Positions 1-5,425 of a stretch of 30,337 bases of DNA are shown piece after piece. The DNA is taken from assembly GCA_021808205.1 (NCBI GenBank), contig JAKBCD010000001.1:1-30337 (forward strand), in the 5' to 3' direction. A program made the position numbers and the translations under genes. The notes beneath the pieces were generated by a model that made no database searches, was not told where the DNA came from, and was given only the letters and a program-made list of their open reading frames with translations. The first letter of the stretch is position 1. Every line of letters starts with the position of its first letter. The stretch is from Pseudomonadota bacterium. Lineage in GTDB: Bacteria > Pseudomonadota > Alphaproteobacteria > Acetobacterales > Acetobacteraceae.

Positions 1-222
1 CCGTGCGGACGTAACCGCTGCAATTGATCTCATTCTGTGGGGTCATGGCGGCCCTGGCCGCCTCTTCTATCGTCTGCTTCTTTCGCATAGAGCCTCCGTT
101 TCGCAACCGGCCAGCCCACAGCGAAAGCCATGGGGGCCGCGAAAGGGGCATCGTGGGCGACCGGCCCAGGCGGTCGCCCACGTGGAGCAGGGGCTGCTCT
201 CGCCACGGGCGACCTGGGGGCG

Positions 223-408
223 ATGCGCACCTGCGAGGTGCGCCTGCCCGCCGCCGTGAAGATTGCCCTCGCCGTGCCGCTGGTGATGGCGCTGCTCGGC
301 GCCGAGGTCGAGCTGCGGCTCAGCCCGCAGATCGACGTCATCGCCACCGTCGTCGGAATCTGTGTCATCTGGGCGTGGCTCTCCGGTGGGCCATCTGCTT
401 CAGCATGA
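223..408 (+). CDS. Possible small membrane protein (hypothetical)
   Basis: This is a weakly supported 61-residue reading frame. The ATG is preceded by a G-rich stretch (CTGGGGGCG) that could act as a ribosome site. The product has a short basic start (MRTCEVRLPAAVK), then two hydrophobic stretches at about residues 10-24 and 33-50, joined by a short polar turn (ELRLSPQID). That is the pattern of a two-span membrane peptide. The frame could extend upstream to 130, but that part is low-complexity GC-rich translation, so the inner ATG is preferred. I recognise no family. High GC makes chance open frames common here, and two overlapping long frames on both strands look like noise. Confidence 0.3.
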   Translation: MRTCEVRLPAAVKIALAVPLVMALLGAEVELRLSPQIDVIATVVGICVIWAWLSGGPSASA

Positions 409-416
409 GGCGAGCA

Positions 417-451
417 GGTGGGGAGCTGGGCTGTGTGCCCAGCTCCCCACC
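417..451. terminator. Perfect 15-bp hairpin downstream of the HNH gene
   Basis: Bases 417-431 pair perfectly with 437-451 around a five-base loop (TGTGT), a very stable GC-rich stem. It lies just past the stop codon of the minus-strand HNH gene and just past the possible plus-strand gene ending at 408. A run of six T follows on the plus strand at about 466-471, though separated from the stem by about 14 bases. No T run follows on the minus strand. It could end transcription from either side or protect mRNA ends. Confidence 0.5.
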
Positions 452-462
452 ACACCTCGTGC

Positions 463-900
463 TCATTTTTTGAGACGGCCCCATCTCCATTCAAATGCCG
501 TCAAATGGGGGAGCGCACGCATGTGATTCAGATTGGACCGCGTGATCCGAAGATCGGTGGACGAATACCCTTCGGCCATCACGTGGATCGAGAGGTCGCT
601 CGGGCTGATCGCAAACAAGCCCGCGTCGAACATGCGGTGGTGCGTCGCGCACAGAGCAAGGCCGTTGCGCTCGTCATCGGAACCATCGTGCTCCTTCGGG
701 ACAACATGTGCTGCCTCGATCACCCCAGACACCGCGAGATCGCAGACAGCGCACACGGCCCCCTGACTGTCCAGCACCCGCCTGCGGAATCTCTGCTGGC
801 CAAGCCGAGCCTTGACCGCCCGCATGTGAACGACGAGGTTGTTGGCGAAGACTCGAAAATCCGTCTCCTGGTCACCGTGGCGACGTCCAACGGTCGTCAT
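463..900 (-). CDS. HNH endonuclease (HNH_2-like)
   Basis: This 145-residue protein has a clear HNH nuclease core in its middle: a CAVC pair followed by the block GVIEAAHVVPKEHDGSDD, then NGLALCATHHRMFDAGLFAI. The AAH histidine, the NGL asparagine and the CxxHH segment are the expected metal and catalytic residues of the HNH_2 family. That family often forms the cutting domain of modification-dependent restriction enzymes. The ATG at 900 overlaps the TGA of the upstream gene, and AGAGG lies about five bases before it. A GTG at 903 is an alternative start. The coupling means it is made together with the EVE-like reader upstream. The inferred role is the cleavage subunit of a two-protein type IV restriction system. 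Confidence 0.8.
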   Translation of the reverse strand: MTTVGRRHGDQETDFRVFANNLVVHMRAVKARLGQQRFRRRVLDSQGAVCAVCDLAVSGVIEAAHVVPKEHDGSDDERNGLALCATHHRMFDAGLFAISPSDLSIHVMAEGYSSTDLRITRSNLNHMRALPHLTAFEWRWGRLKK

Positions 901-1433
901 CACCTCTGAGATGAATACCTCTTCATTACCAGACGGGGAGGAGTGAACAGCCTTGTCAGCAACCCAACGAGTGTCCCCCCCCTATGGACGTAATTCTCCG
1001 CGTAATTGAAATGCTCTCGGAAGCGATCCCAGCCATAGGTGACCATTTCTCCTTGGAGTAGAACGATGATTGGAAAACGTTCCTCGCCCCATATATGGGC
1101 AGATAAGCGATGAAGCGGCTGACTGATACGGAAGAGAACCTGCCCCGCATACCGGAAATCGGTGCTCTCCAAGAGAAGAAGGAAGTCGCCTTGCGTCATT
1201 TTCCTCAGGACACCTGAGGCACCGCTGGGCAGCCCCCAAATCTGGAAGCCGGTCGGTGCTGCCTCCTCGATCGTCGCACGTAGCTGCAGTTGCTCAAATG
1301 GATCGATCCCGTCGATGAAGGGCTCGATGTCACTCAACATGAACCGTCGAACGCCTTCGTCGGGCGAGCCGATGCTGCGAGGTGCGTCTCGCTGCCACAT
1401 GCGTTCCCCGATGTGCTGGTAGAAGATCGTCAT
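900..1433 (-). CDS. EVE/PUA-like putative modified-base reader
   Basis: This 177-residue protein shows the pattern of EVE/PUA-superfamily readers. There is a FQIWGLPSG strand-turn at about residues 62-70, a GDFLLLLES strand, a YAGQVLF strand, an aromatic IWGEERFPIIVLL segment and a late Y..NYVHRGG turn. Domains of this type, fused in front of HNH nucleases, bind modified cytosines in type IV enzymes. Here the reader and the HNH domain are separate, and the stop of this gene overlaps the start of the nuclease gene. The start ATG at 1433 follows a G-rich possible ribosome site (AGGGGG). The first 60 residues are not recognised. The domain call rests on pattern recognition and the HNH partner. 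Confidence 0.5.
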   Translation of the reverse strand: MTIFYQHIGERMWQRDAPRSIGSPDEGVRRFMLSDIEPFIDGIDPFEQLQLRATIEEAAPTGFQIWGLPSGASGVLRKMTQGDFLLLLESTDFRYAGQVLFRISQPLHRLSAHIWGEERFPIIVLLQGEMVTYGWDRFREHFNYAENYVHRGGTLVGLLTRLFTPPRLVMKRYSSQR

Positions 1434-1681
1434 CCCTGGCCCCCTGCTCGATTCTTGCCTCGGCGAGATAGTGCTGACAAGGCCAACGCTGACTGAAACG
1501 ACATGGGCCGAGGCCGAGCCGGACCTGCGGCGGAACCCGTGGTTCGGGCATGTCGCATGCGTCCCACGCGGCGACCGGCGGCGAAATGGGGCCGTTGGGG
1601 GGATTGTGGTGGGCCGGACACGTGATGTCGCCGGGCGACGGTGCCACGCTTTCGGAAAGCCCTTGATTTTCCTGGAGAAAA
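1434..1681. other. Intergenic flank left of the attachment repeat
   Basis: About 250 bases between the EVE-like gene and the attachment repeat. It should hold the minus-strand promoter of the EVE-HNH pair, but no convincing -35/-10 pair is visible. The translated frames across it are GC-driven or read through the tRNA fragment. The last 30 bases before the repeat (TTTTCCTGGAGAAAA) would be the original flank just beyond the 3' end of the tRNA gene, giving a T-rich run on the tRNA strand. Confidence 0.4.
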
Positions 1682-1731
1682 ATGGCGCGCCCGAAGAGAT
1701 TCGAACTCCTGACCCTCAGATTCGTAGTCTG
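1682..1731 (-). repeat. Left attachment repeat: displaced tRNA-Arg 3' fragment
   Basis: Fifty bases identical to 19039-19088. Read on the minus strand it is the anticodon arm onward of tRNA-Arg(ACG), through the T arm, acceptor 3' strand and encoded CCA. It lacks the D arm and the 5' acceptor strand, so it is not a working tRNA gene. Identity stops at 1732 (GCGATATGG against ATGCTCTATC in the intact gene) and at 1681 on the other side. This is the original chromosomal 3' end displaced when the element supplied its own copy. Confidence 0.93.
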
Positions 1732-1752
1732 GCGATATGGCTGTTTTTGGGG

Positions 1753-1767
1753 TGTCGTGAGACGACA
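1753..1767. repeat. Short inverted repeat inside the left end
   Basis: TGTCGT and ACGACA pair around a GAG loop, flanked by TTTTT on one side and AAAA on the other. It lies 22 bases inside the attachment repeat. It could be a weak two-way terminator shielding the integrase gene, or part of the attP structure. Confidence 0.35.
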
Positions 1768-1820
1768 AAACACTATGAAATATAACATTTGTCTATTCGT
1801 GTCTTGCTCTGTCTTTGCAT

Positions 1821-1852
1821 GAAGTGGTATCCATAGAATATCCTGGATACCA
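1821..1852. promoter_or_regulatory. Putative integrase arm-type sites, left end
   Basis: GAAGTGGTATCC occupies 1821-1832. TGGTATCCA at 1825-1833 is repeated in inverted orientation as TGGATACCA at 1844-1852, giving a perfect 9-base dyad with a ten-base spacer. The same GAAGTGGTATCC occurs inside the right end at 18969-18980. Sites shared by both ends, just inside the core repeat, are expected for the arm-binding domain of a lambda-type integrase. Because the dyad lies 24 bases before the integrase start, it could also autoregulate int. Confidence 0.6.
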
Positions 1853-1876
1853 GGATGAATATCGAAAGATTCACGC

Positions 1877-3085
1877 ATGGCAAGCCGCCGCATAACTGCC
1901 GAGATCGTAGAGAAGCTGTTGGAGGGCGAGCAGGTATGGGACACGGAGACGCGCGGCTTCGGTGTGCGGAGACGCGCTGGCGATCCGGTATACTGCCTGA
2001 AAACCAGGATCAAAGGGCGGCAAGTGCTCTATACCATTGGCCACCATGGCCGGGGGCACTGGGGACCGGAGAAGGCCCGGCGTGAAGCTATCCGCCTCTT
2101 GGGGCTTATCCGCGATGGCAAAGACCCTGTGACCGCGAAACAGGCTGACCGAAAGGCTCCTACTATGGCAACCTTTGCCGCCCGGTATCTCACCGAATAT
2201 GCGGAAAGGCAGAAGAAACCCCGGAGCGTGGCGGAAGATCGGCGCAACTTGGAAAAATATGTCATCCCGGCGCTTGGTAGCCGCAAGTTGGTGGATGTGA
2301 GCAAGGCGGATATTGCCCGGCTGCACTCCAAGATGAACGAAACCCCTGTTGCGGCCAATCGCGTATTGGCCCTGCTTTCCGGCATGATGGGGTGGGCAGA
2401 GCGCGTAGGCGAACGCCCGGATGGCACGAATCCGTGCCGCCACATCGACAAGTACCCGGAGAAGGCACGGGATCGGTATTTGAACGGGGAGGAACTCGCT
2501 CGCCTCGGCGATGCGCTAACTGCCACGGAAGCCGACTGGCGCGGCGTCGCCATCATCCGGCTGTTGCTGTTGACCGGCGCGCGGCTGTCCGAAATCCTTA
2601 CCTTGAAATGGGAATATATCGATCAAGAAACCGGCGTCGCCCGGATACCGGAACATAAGGCCGCAGTGGCCGCTCCAGCAAAAAACCTGTTTCTCTCCGC
2701 CCCGGCGCTGGAAATTTTAGCCAGCCTGCCGCGCGTGGCCGAAAATCCTTATGTCATCCCCGGCGACAAAATGGGAAAGCATTTTGTAGGGATTCAAAAG
2801 CTCTGGCAGCGTGTGCGCCGCGAAGCTGGTGTGCCCGATGTGCGGCTGCACGATCTGCGCCACTCCTTCGCCTCTGCGGCGGTGTCCGCTGGTGATAGCT
2901 TATATATTACGGGCAAGCTGCTAGGCCACAAACAGGCCACCACAACCCAGCGATACGCCCATCTGGCGGCGGACCCCGCGAAAGCCGTTGCGGATCGTAC
3001 CGGCAACCGGCTCGCCGCGATGATGCAGGGCGGCGCTGGTGAGGTGGTGCGGCTTCCGGTGCCGCGCACACGGGGGAAAGTATGA
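1877..3085 (+). CDS. int: Tyrosine-type site-specific integrase
   Basis: This 402-residue phage-type integrase catalyses integration of the element at the tRNA-Arg 3' end. The first 90 residues resemble the DUF4102/arm-binding domain of P4-like integrases, with a DTETRGFGVR strand. A SAM-like core-binding domain covers about 95-195 and the catalytic domain 200-370. The catalytic residues are visible: Arg236 (TGARLSEI), probably Lys261, His325 and Arg328 (HDLRHSF), His351 (LGHKQ) and the nucleophile Tyr360 (QRYAHL). Length is normal and nothing is broken, so it is probably active. The start ATG at 1877 has only a weak upstream GAAAG. It points inward from the end carrying the displaced tRNA fragment, and its last four bases overlap the next gene. 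Confidence 0.95.
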   Translation: MASRRITAEIVEKLLEGEQVWDTETRGFGVRRRAGDPVYCLKTRIKGRQVLYTIGHHGRGHWGPEKARREAIRLLGLIRDGKDPVTAKQADRKAPTMATFAARYLTEYAERQKKPRSVAEDRRNLEKYVIPALGSRKLVDVSKADIARLHSKMNETPVAANRVLALLSGMMGWAERVGERPDGTNPCRHIDKYPEKARDRYLNGEELARLGDALTATEADWRGVAIIRLLLLTGARLSEILTLKWEYIDQETGVARIPEHKAAVAAPAKNLFLSAPALEILASLPRVAENPYVIPGDKMGKHFVGIQKLWQRVRREAGVPDVRLHDLRHSFASAAVSAGDSLYITGKLLGHKQATTTQRYAHLAADPAKAVADRTGNRLAAMMQGGAGEVVRLPVPRTRGKV

Positions 3086-3858
3086 GCCAAGTCTCCGACA
3101 GTGCCGCGCATTTCCGCAAGCTTCTGGCGGAAATGACCAAACCCGACTGGAAGCGGAAGGATGTCCATGCACTGCTCGATGCTGCCCTGGACCTTGCTGA
3201 CGCCGGGGGCGATGTGGAGGGTGAGGCCGGGCAGCTATCGCAGGCGGCGGCGCTGACCCTCTCCCGTGCCGTTGCAGGCTGGATGGTGCCGGTTGAGCGT
3301 CCCGATACGGAATGGGATGGCCTGGCCGCAACAGACCCGGAAGCCTGGCGCGAAGCCGTCATCGAACGGCTGCGCCTGACTTATGCCCTTCCCCCCCAAC
3401 GTGTCATCGACATATTGATGTTCGCCCTTACAGATTTGCAGGGCGGAAGGACTCCCGGTTTTCTCCAGCCATCGCCCCGCGATCCAGGATACGGCAAAGA
3501 CCCCATATCGCGGCATCATTTTGAACAAGCGCTCCTGACGTGGATAGAAATGGAAAAGGCGCGCGGCAAACGAGCCAGACAGGCTCAAGAAGAGGTTGCT
3601 TTCGCCATAGAACGCTCGGCCGCCCCCTTTCAGGGGGTGCCCGCGTGGCGCACAACGGAGCCGTGGTTACGAGACTGGCGCGCCCGCCATGGCAAGGATC
3701 ATGTGAAAACGGTTCTAAGCCAAGCCCGTGCCCTCGCGCGAGGCAAAAAACTTGCGCCGCCGTTTTCTGCGGAGTTGACGCTGATTCGCTTTATGGCGAT
3801 GGCAGAGGGTGGGTTACTCAAAGCATTGGCTGATGGGTGGAAGGCGGCACGTTCATAA
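3082..3858 (+). CDS. Hypothetical protein coupled to the integrase
   Basis: This 258-residue protein starts at an ATGA overlap with the integrase stop, so the two are translationally coupled. It is soluble and mostly helical by composition. It has an acidic helical first third, a central segment around residues 95-140 (PPQRVIDILMFALTDLQGG) and a basic run near 160-170 (KARGKRARQAQEE). I recognise no domain, catalytic motif, signal peptide or membrane span. The coupling suggests a role in recombination or control of excision, but it could equally be an accessory gene. Codon use matches the integrase and the replication module, so it probably travels with the element backbone. Confidence 0.8.
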   Translation: MSQVSDSAAHFRKLLAEMTKPDWKRKDVHALLDAALDLADAGGDVEGEAGQLSQAAALTLSRAVAGWMVPVERPDTEWDGLAATDPEAWREAVIERLRLTYALPPQRVIDILMFALTDLQGGRTPGFLQPSPRDPGYGKDPISRHHFEQALLTWIEMEKARGKRARQAQEEVAFAIERSAAPFQGVPAWRTTEPWLRDWRARHGKDHVKTVLSQARALARGKKLAPPFSAELTLIRFMAMAEGGLLKALADGWKAARS

Positions 3859-3920
3859 TTCCGACTTTACGGCTCTCCATTTGCCGGAACACAGTCTGAT
3901 CTTTGGTGTGTAATTAGACC

Positions 3921-3948
3921 GTCAATTCTCGACACGAAAGGAATTGAC
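3921..3948 (+). promoter_or_regulatory. Inverted repeat over the alpA leader
   Basis: GTCAATTC at 3921-3928 and GAATTGAC at 3941-3948 form a perfect 8-base dyad with a twelve-base spacer. The right arm overlaps the end of the ribosome site (GAAAGGA) and ends three bases before the GTG start of the AlpA-like gene. It could be an operator for a dimeric regulator such as AlpA itself, or an mRNA hairpin that hides the ribosome site. Confidence 0.5.
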
Positions 3949-3951
3949 GCC

Positions 3952-4182
3952 GTGAATGCTTTCTCCGATGCCCTGCTCTCCCGCAAAGAAGCCGCTGTCT
4001 TTTGCAAGATTTCCGAACGCACTCTGGACCGGCAGACCGATCTGCCGCGCGTGAATCTGACTGAGCGCCGCATCATGTACCGCCAGTCCGACTTGCTCGC
4101 GTGGATTGCCGGGAAGACGGCACCGCGCGCCCCGGCTGTTCCGGTCAACGACAACCGCTCCCTCCCCAACGACGCTGCCTAA
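3952..4182 (+). CDS. AlpA-type MerR-like excisionase/activator
   Basis: This is a 76-residue DNA-binding protein. The winged-helix pattern of the AlpA/excisionase family is clear in the first 55 residues: a short lead, LLSRKEAAVFCKISERTLDR (helix-turn-helix), then RVNLTERRIMYRQSDLLAWI, which matches the wing plus the closing 'R(Y)..SDL.AWI' helix. The tail is proline-rich and disordered. In P4-like elements and PICIs, AlpA homologues switch on int and the excision/replication genes. The GTG start at 3952 is chosen because GAAAGGA lies nine bases upstream and no better ATG is in frame. It lies between int and the replication genes, the usual place in PICI-type elements. Its expression may be limited by the dyad that overlaps its leader. 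Confidence 0.82.
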   Translation: MNAFSDALLSRKEAAVFCKISERTLDRQTDLPRVNLTERRIMYRQSDLLAWIAGKTAPRAPAVPVNDNRSLPNDAA

Positions 4183-4187
4183 AGAAA

Positions 4188-4215
4188 CACCGCCAAGGCT
4201 CATGTCCCGGCGGTG
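4188..4215 (+). terminator. Hairpin between alpA and the replication genes
   Basis: CACCGCC at 4188-4194 pairs with GGCGGTG at 4209-4215 across a fourteen-base loop, directly after the alpA stop. No T run follows, so it is at best a weak or factor-dependent terminator. It may reduce read-through into the replication genes. Confidence 0.35.
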
Positions 4216-4316
4216 CTTCCTCAAGGAAAGGATGATGACTCGACATCGTTATCCTATCTCACGGCGGCGTAGAGGACAAGAGTTTCCGGCGGTCCTATTT
4301 GTAAAGGACCATCATC

Positions 4317-4571
4317 ATGACTGCCGATTTCAATTTCAACGACTTGAACCAGTCGCGTGTTTCCACCTCCTCCCTCCCGGCAGGAATCGCGCCCACGGCC
4401 TCTGATGCGGCGCAAGCCGCTCTCCGCGCCACCCTCACCGAATTGTTCATCCTGATCCGCGTGTCGCCGGAACAGGCCGCGCAGTTTATCGAGTCGGCGG
4501 TAAACGCCATCTACGTCGCGGGCGAGGCGCACGGGCTGAATCTCCCGGTAATGACGCTGGGGCTGCGCTGA
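4317..4571 (+). CDS. Small hypothetical protein preceding the replication initiator
   Basis: This 84-residue protein has a good ribosome site (AAAGGA, eight bases before the ATG). Its stop codon overlaps the ATG of the replication-initiator gene. The first 25 residues are polar and probably disordered. The rest forms two amphipathic helices (AAQAALRATLTELFILIRV and PEQAAQFIESAVNAIYVAGEA), a pattern suited to a small helical dimer. I see no metal-binding or HTH motif. Its place at the head of the replication operon suggests an adaptor or regulator of replication, but no function can be assigned. Confidence 0.75.
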   Translation: MTADFNFNDLNQSRVSTSSLPAGIAPTASDAAQAALRATLTELFILIRVSPEQAAQFIESAVNAIYVAGEAHGLNLPVMTLGLR

Positions 4572-5425
4572 TGGCCAAGCCAACAAGCAAGCACCGCTGG
4601 TCTAAATTCACCTGGGAGAGCTGGAGGGCTGATCCGGCTCTCCGGCTCTGTTCCATCCCGGCGCGCGGCTGGTGGATGGAATTACTGTGCTTGGCGCATG
4701 AGGGGAATCCATTTGGGCATGTGACCGTGAACGGGGAAGCGCCATCGGTGGAGATGTTGTGCGCTCTCGCGGGCGGTTTGTGCCCTGTCACGCCGGAGGA
4801 AGTGACTGCCTGGGTCGCTGAATTGGAGCGGCATGGTGTTCTGTCTCGCACGCAAGAAGGCGTGATTTTTTCGCGCAGAATGGTCCGCGATTTTGAAGCG
4901 TTCAAGGCGGCGCAAAAAAGTGGTCGGCGTGGTGGAAATCCGATTCTTCTCGACAAGAAATCTGCGAAAAATCAAACTGCCAGAGATAAGGCCACCCTTA
5001 ACCCTACCCTTAACGGGGGCGATAAGGCTCCCCTTAAACTAGAATCAGAATCAGAATCAGAATCAGAATCAGAATCAGAATCAGAATCAGAATCAGAATC
5101 AGAATCAGAATCAGAATCAGATATATATTGTGGTGCTTCGCACCCCAAATCTACCCGGTCTGTGGGGCAGTATCTGCCCGAAGGCTGGACCCCTTCCATG
5201 GTGGGCCGGGCTTATGCCGTGGAGTGGGGCTTGAACGTGGACCGGGAGGTGGAGAGTTTCCGAGATTATTGGCGGGCGGCAAGCGGGAGCAAAGCGCGCA
5301 AGCGAGATTGGGATGCGGCCTGGCGGACGTGGTGCCAGAACGCCGTGAAATTTGGCGGCGCGAAGCCTGCCCCCGCGAAAGCGGACACCAATTATGCCCG
5401 CAAAACGTTGGGGAGTTTCCTGTGA
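4571..5425 (+). CDS. Putative replication initiator / replisome organizer
   Basis: This 284-residue protein has two conserved-looking parts joined by a simple-sequence linker. The N-terminal part (about 8-115) reads like the winged-helix front of phage replication proteins: WESWRADPALRLCSIPARGW, WMELLCLAHE, then VAELERHGVLSRT and GVIFSRRMVRDFEAF. The C-terminal part (about 205-265) has the FRDYWRAASGSKARKRDWDAAW signature found at the end of many phage replisome-organizer proteins. The linker holds 13 Glu-Ser dipeptides. It overlaps the small gene before it by one base and the primase-helicase after it by four, so the three form one translationally coupled unit. The inferred job is origin recognition and loading of the primase-helicase. 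The family call rests on motif resemblance. Confidence 0.7.
   Translation: MAKPTSKHRWSKFTWESWRADPALRLCSIPARGWWMELLCLAHEGNPFGHVTVNGEAPSVEMLCALAGGLCPVTPEEVTAWVAELERHGVLSRTQEGVIFSRRMVRDFEAFKAAQKSGRRGGNPILLDKKSAKNQTARDKATLNPTLNGGDKAPLKLESESESESESESESESESESESESESDIYCGASHPKSTRSVGQYLPEGWTPSMVGRAYAVEWGLNVDREVESFRDYWRAASGSKARKRDWDAAWRTWCQNAVKFGGAKPAPAKADTNYARKTLGSFL
5042..5119 (+). repeat. GAATCA hexanucleotide microsatellite (13 copies)
   Basis: Thirteen perfect tandem copies of GAATCA lie within the replication-initiator gene and encode (Glu-Ser)13. The unit is six bases, so copy changes never shift the frame and only lengthen or shorten the linker by two residues. The perfection of the array suggests recent or ongoing slippage. 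On the opposite strand it would read Asp-Ser repeats, but that frame is not a gene. Confidence 0.97.

Noticed and set aside
24..494. Overlapping long open frames on both strands at the left edge
   Set aside because: Composition is Arg/Pro/Ala-rich noise typical of GC-rich DNA; only the short inner frame at 223-408 shows a plausible membrane-protein pattern.
1430..1785. Open frames crossing the left attachment repeat on both strands
   Set aside because: They translate the tRNA fragment (giving the familiar false peptides EFESLRARH and EEIRTPDPQIRS) and have no codon or domain support.
1330..2013. 227-residue minus-strand frame spanning the end of the element
   Set aside because: It runs through the attachment repeat and opposes both the EVE-like and integrase genes; the composition looks random.
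5042..5119. Tandem hexamers as iterons of a replication origin or as a CRISPR array
   Set aside because: Units are contiguous six-base repeats inside a coding frame without spacers; iterons are normally longer and outside coding sequence. No CRISPR-type repeat-spacer pattern was seen anywhere in the window.
4972..5199. Minus-strand Asp-Ser repeat protein opposite the microsatellite
   Set aside because: It is the mirror of the GAATCA array in the replication initiator; the plus-strand gene has domain support and coupling, the mirror has none.
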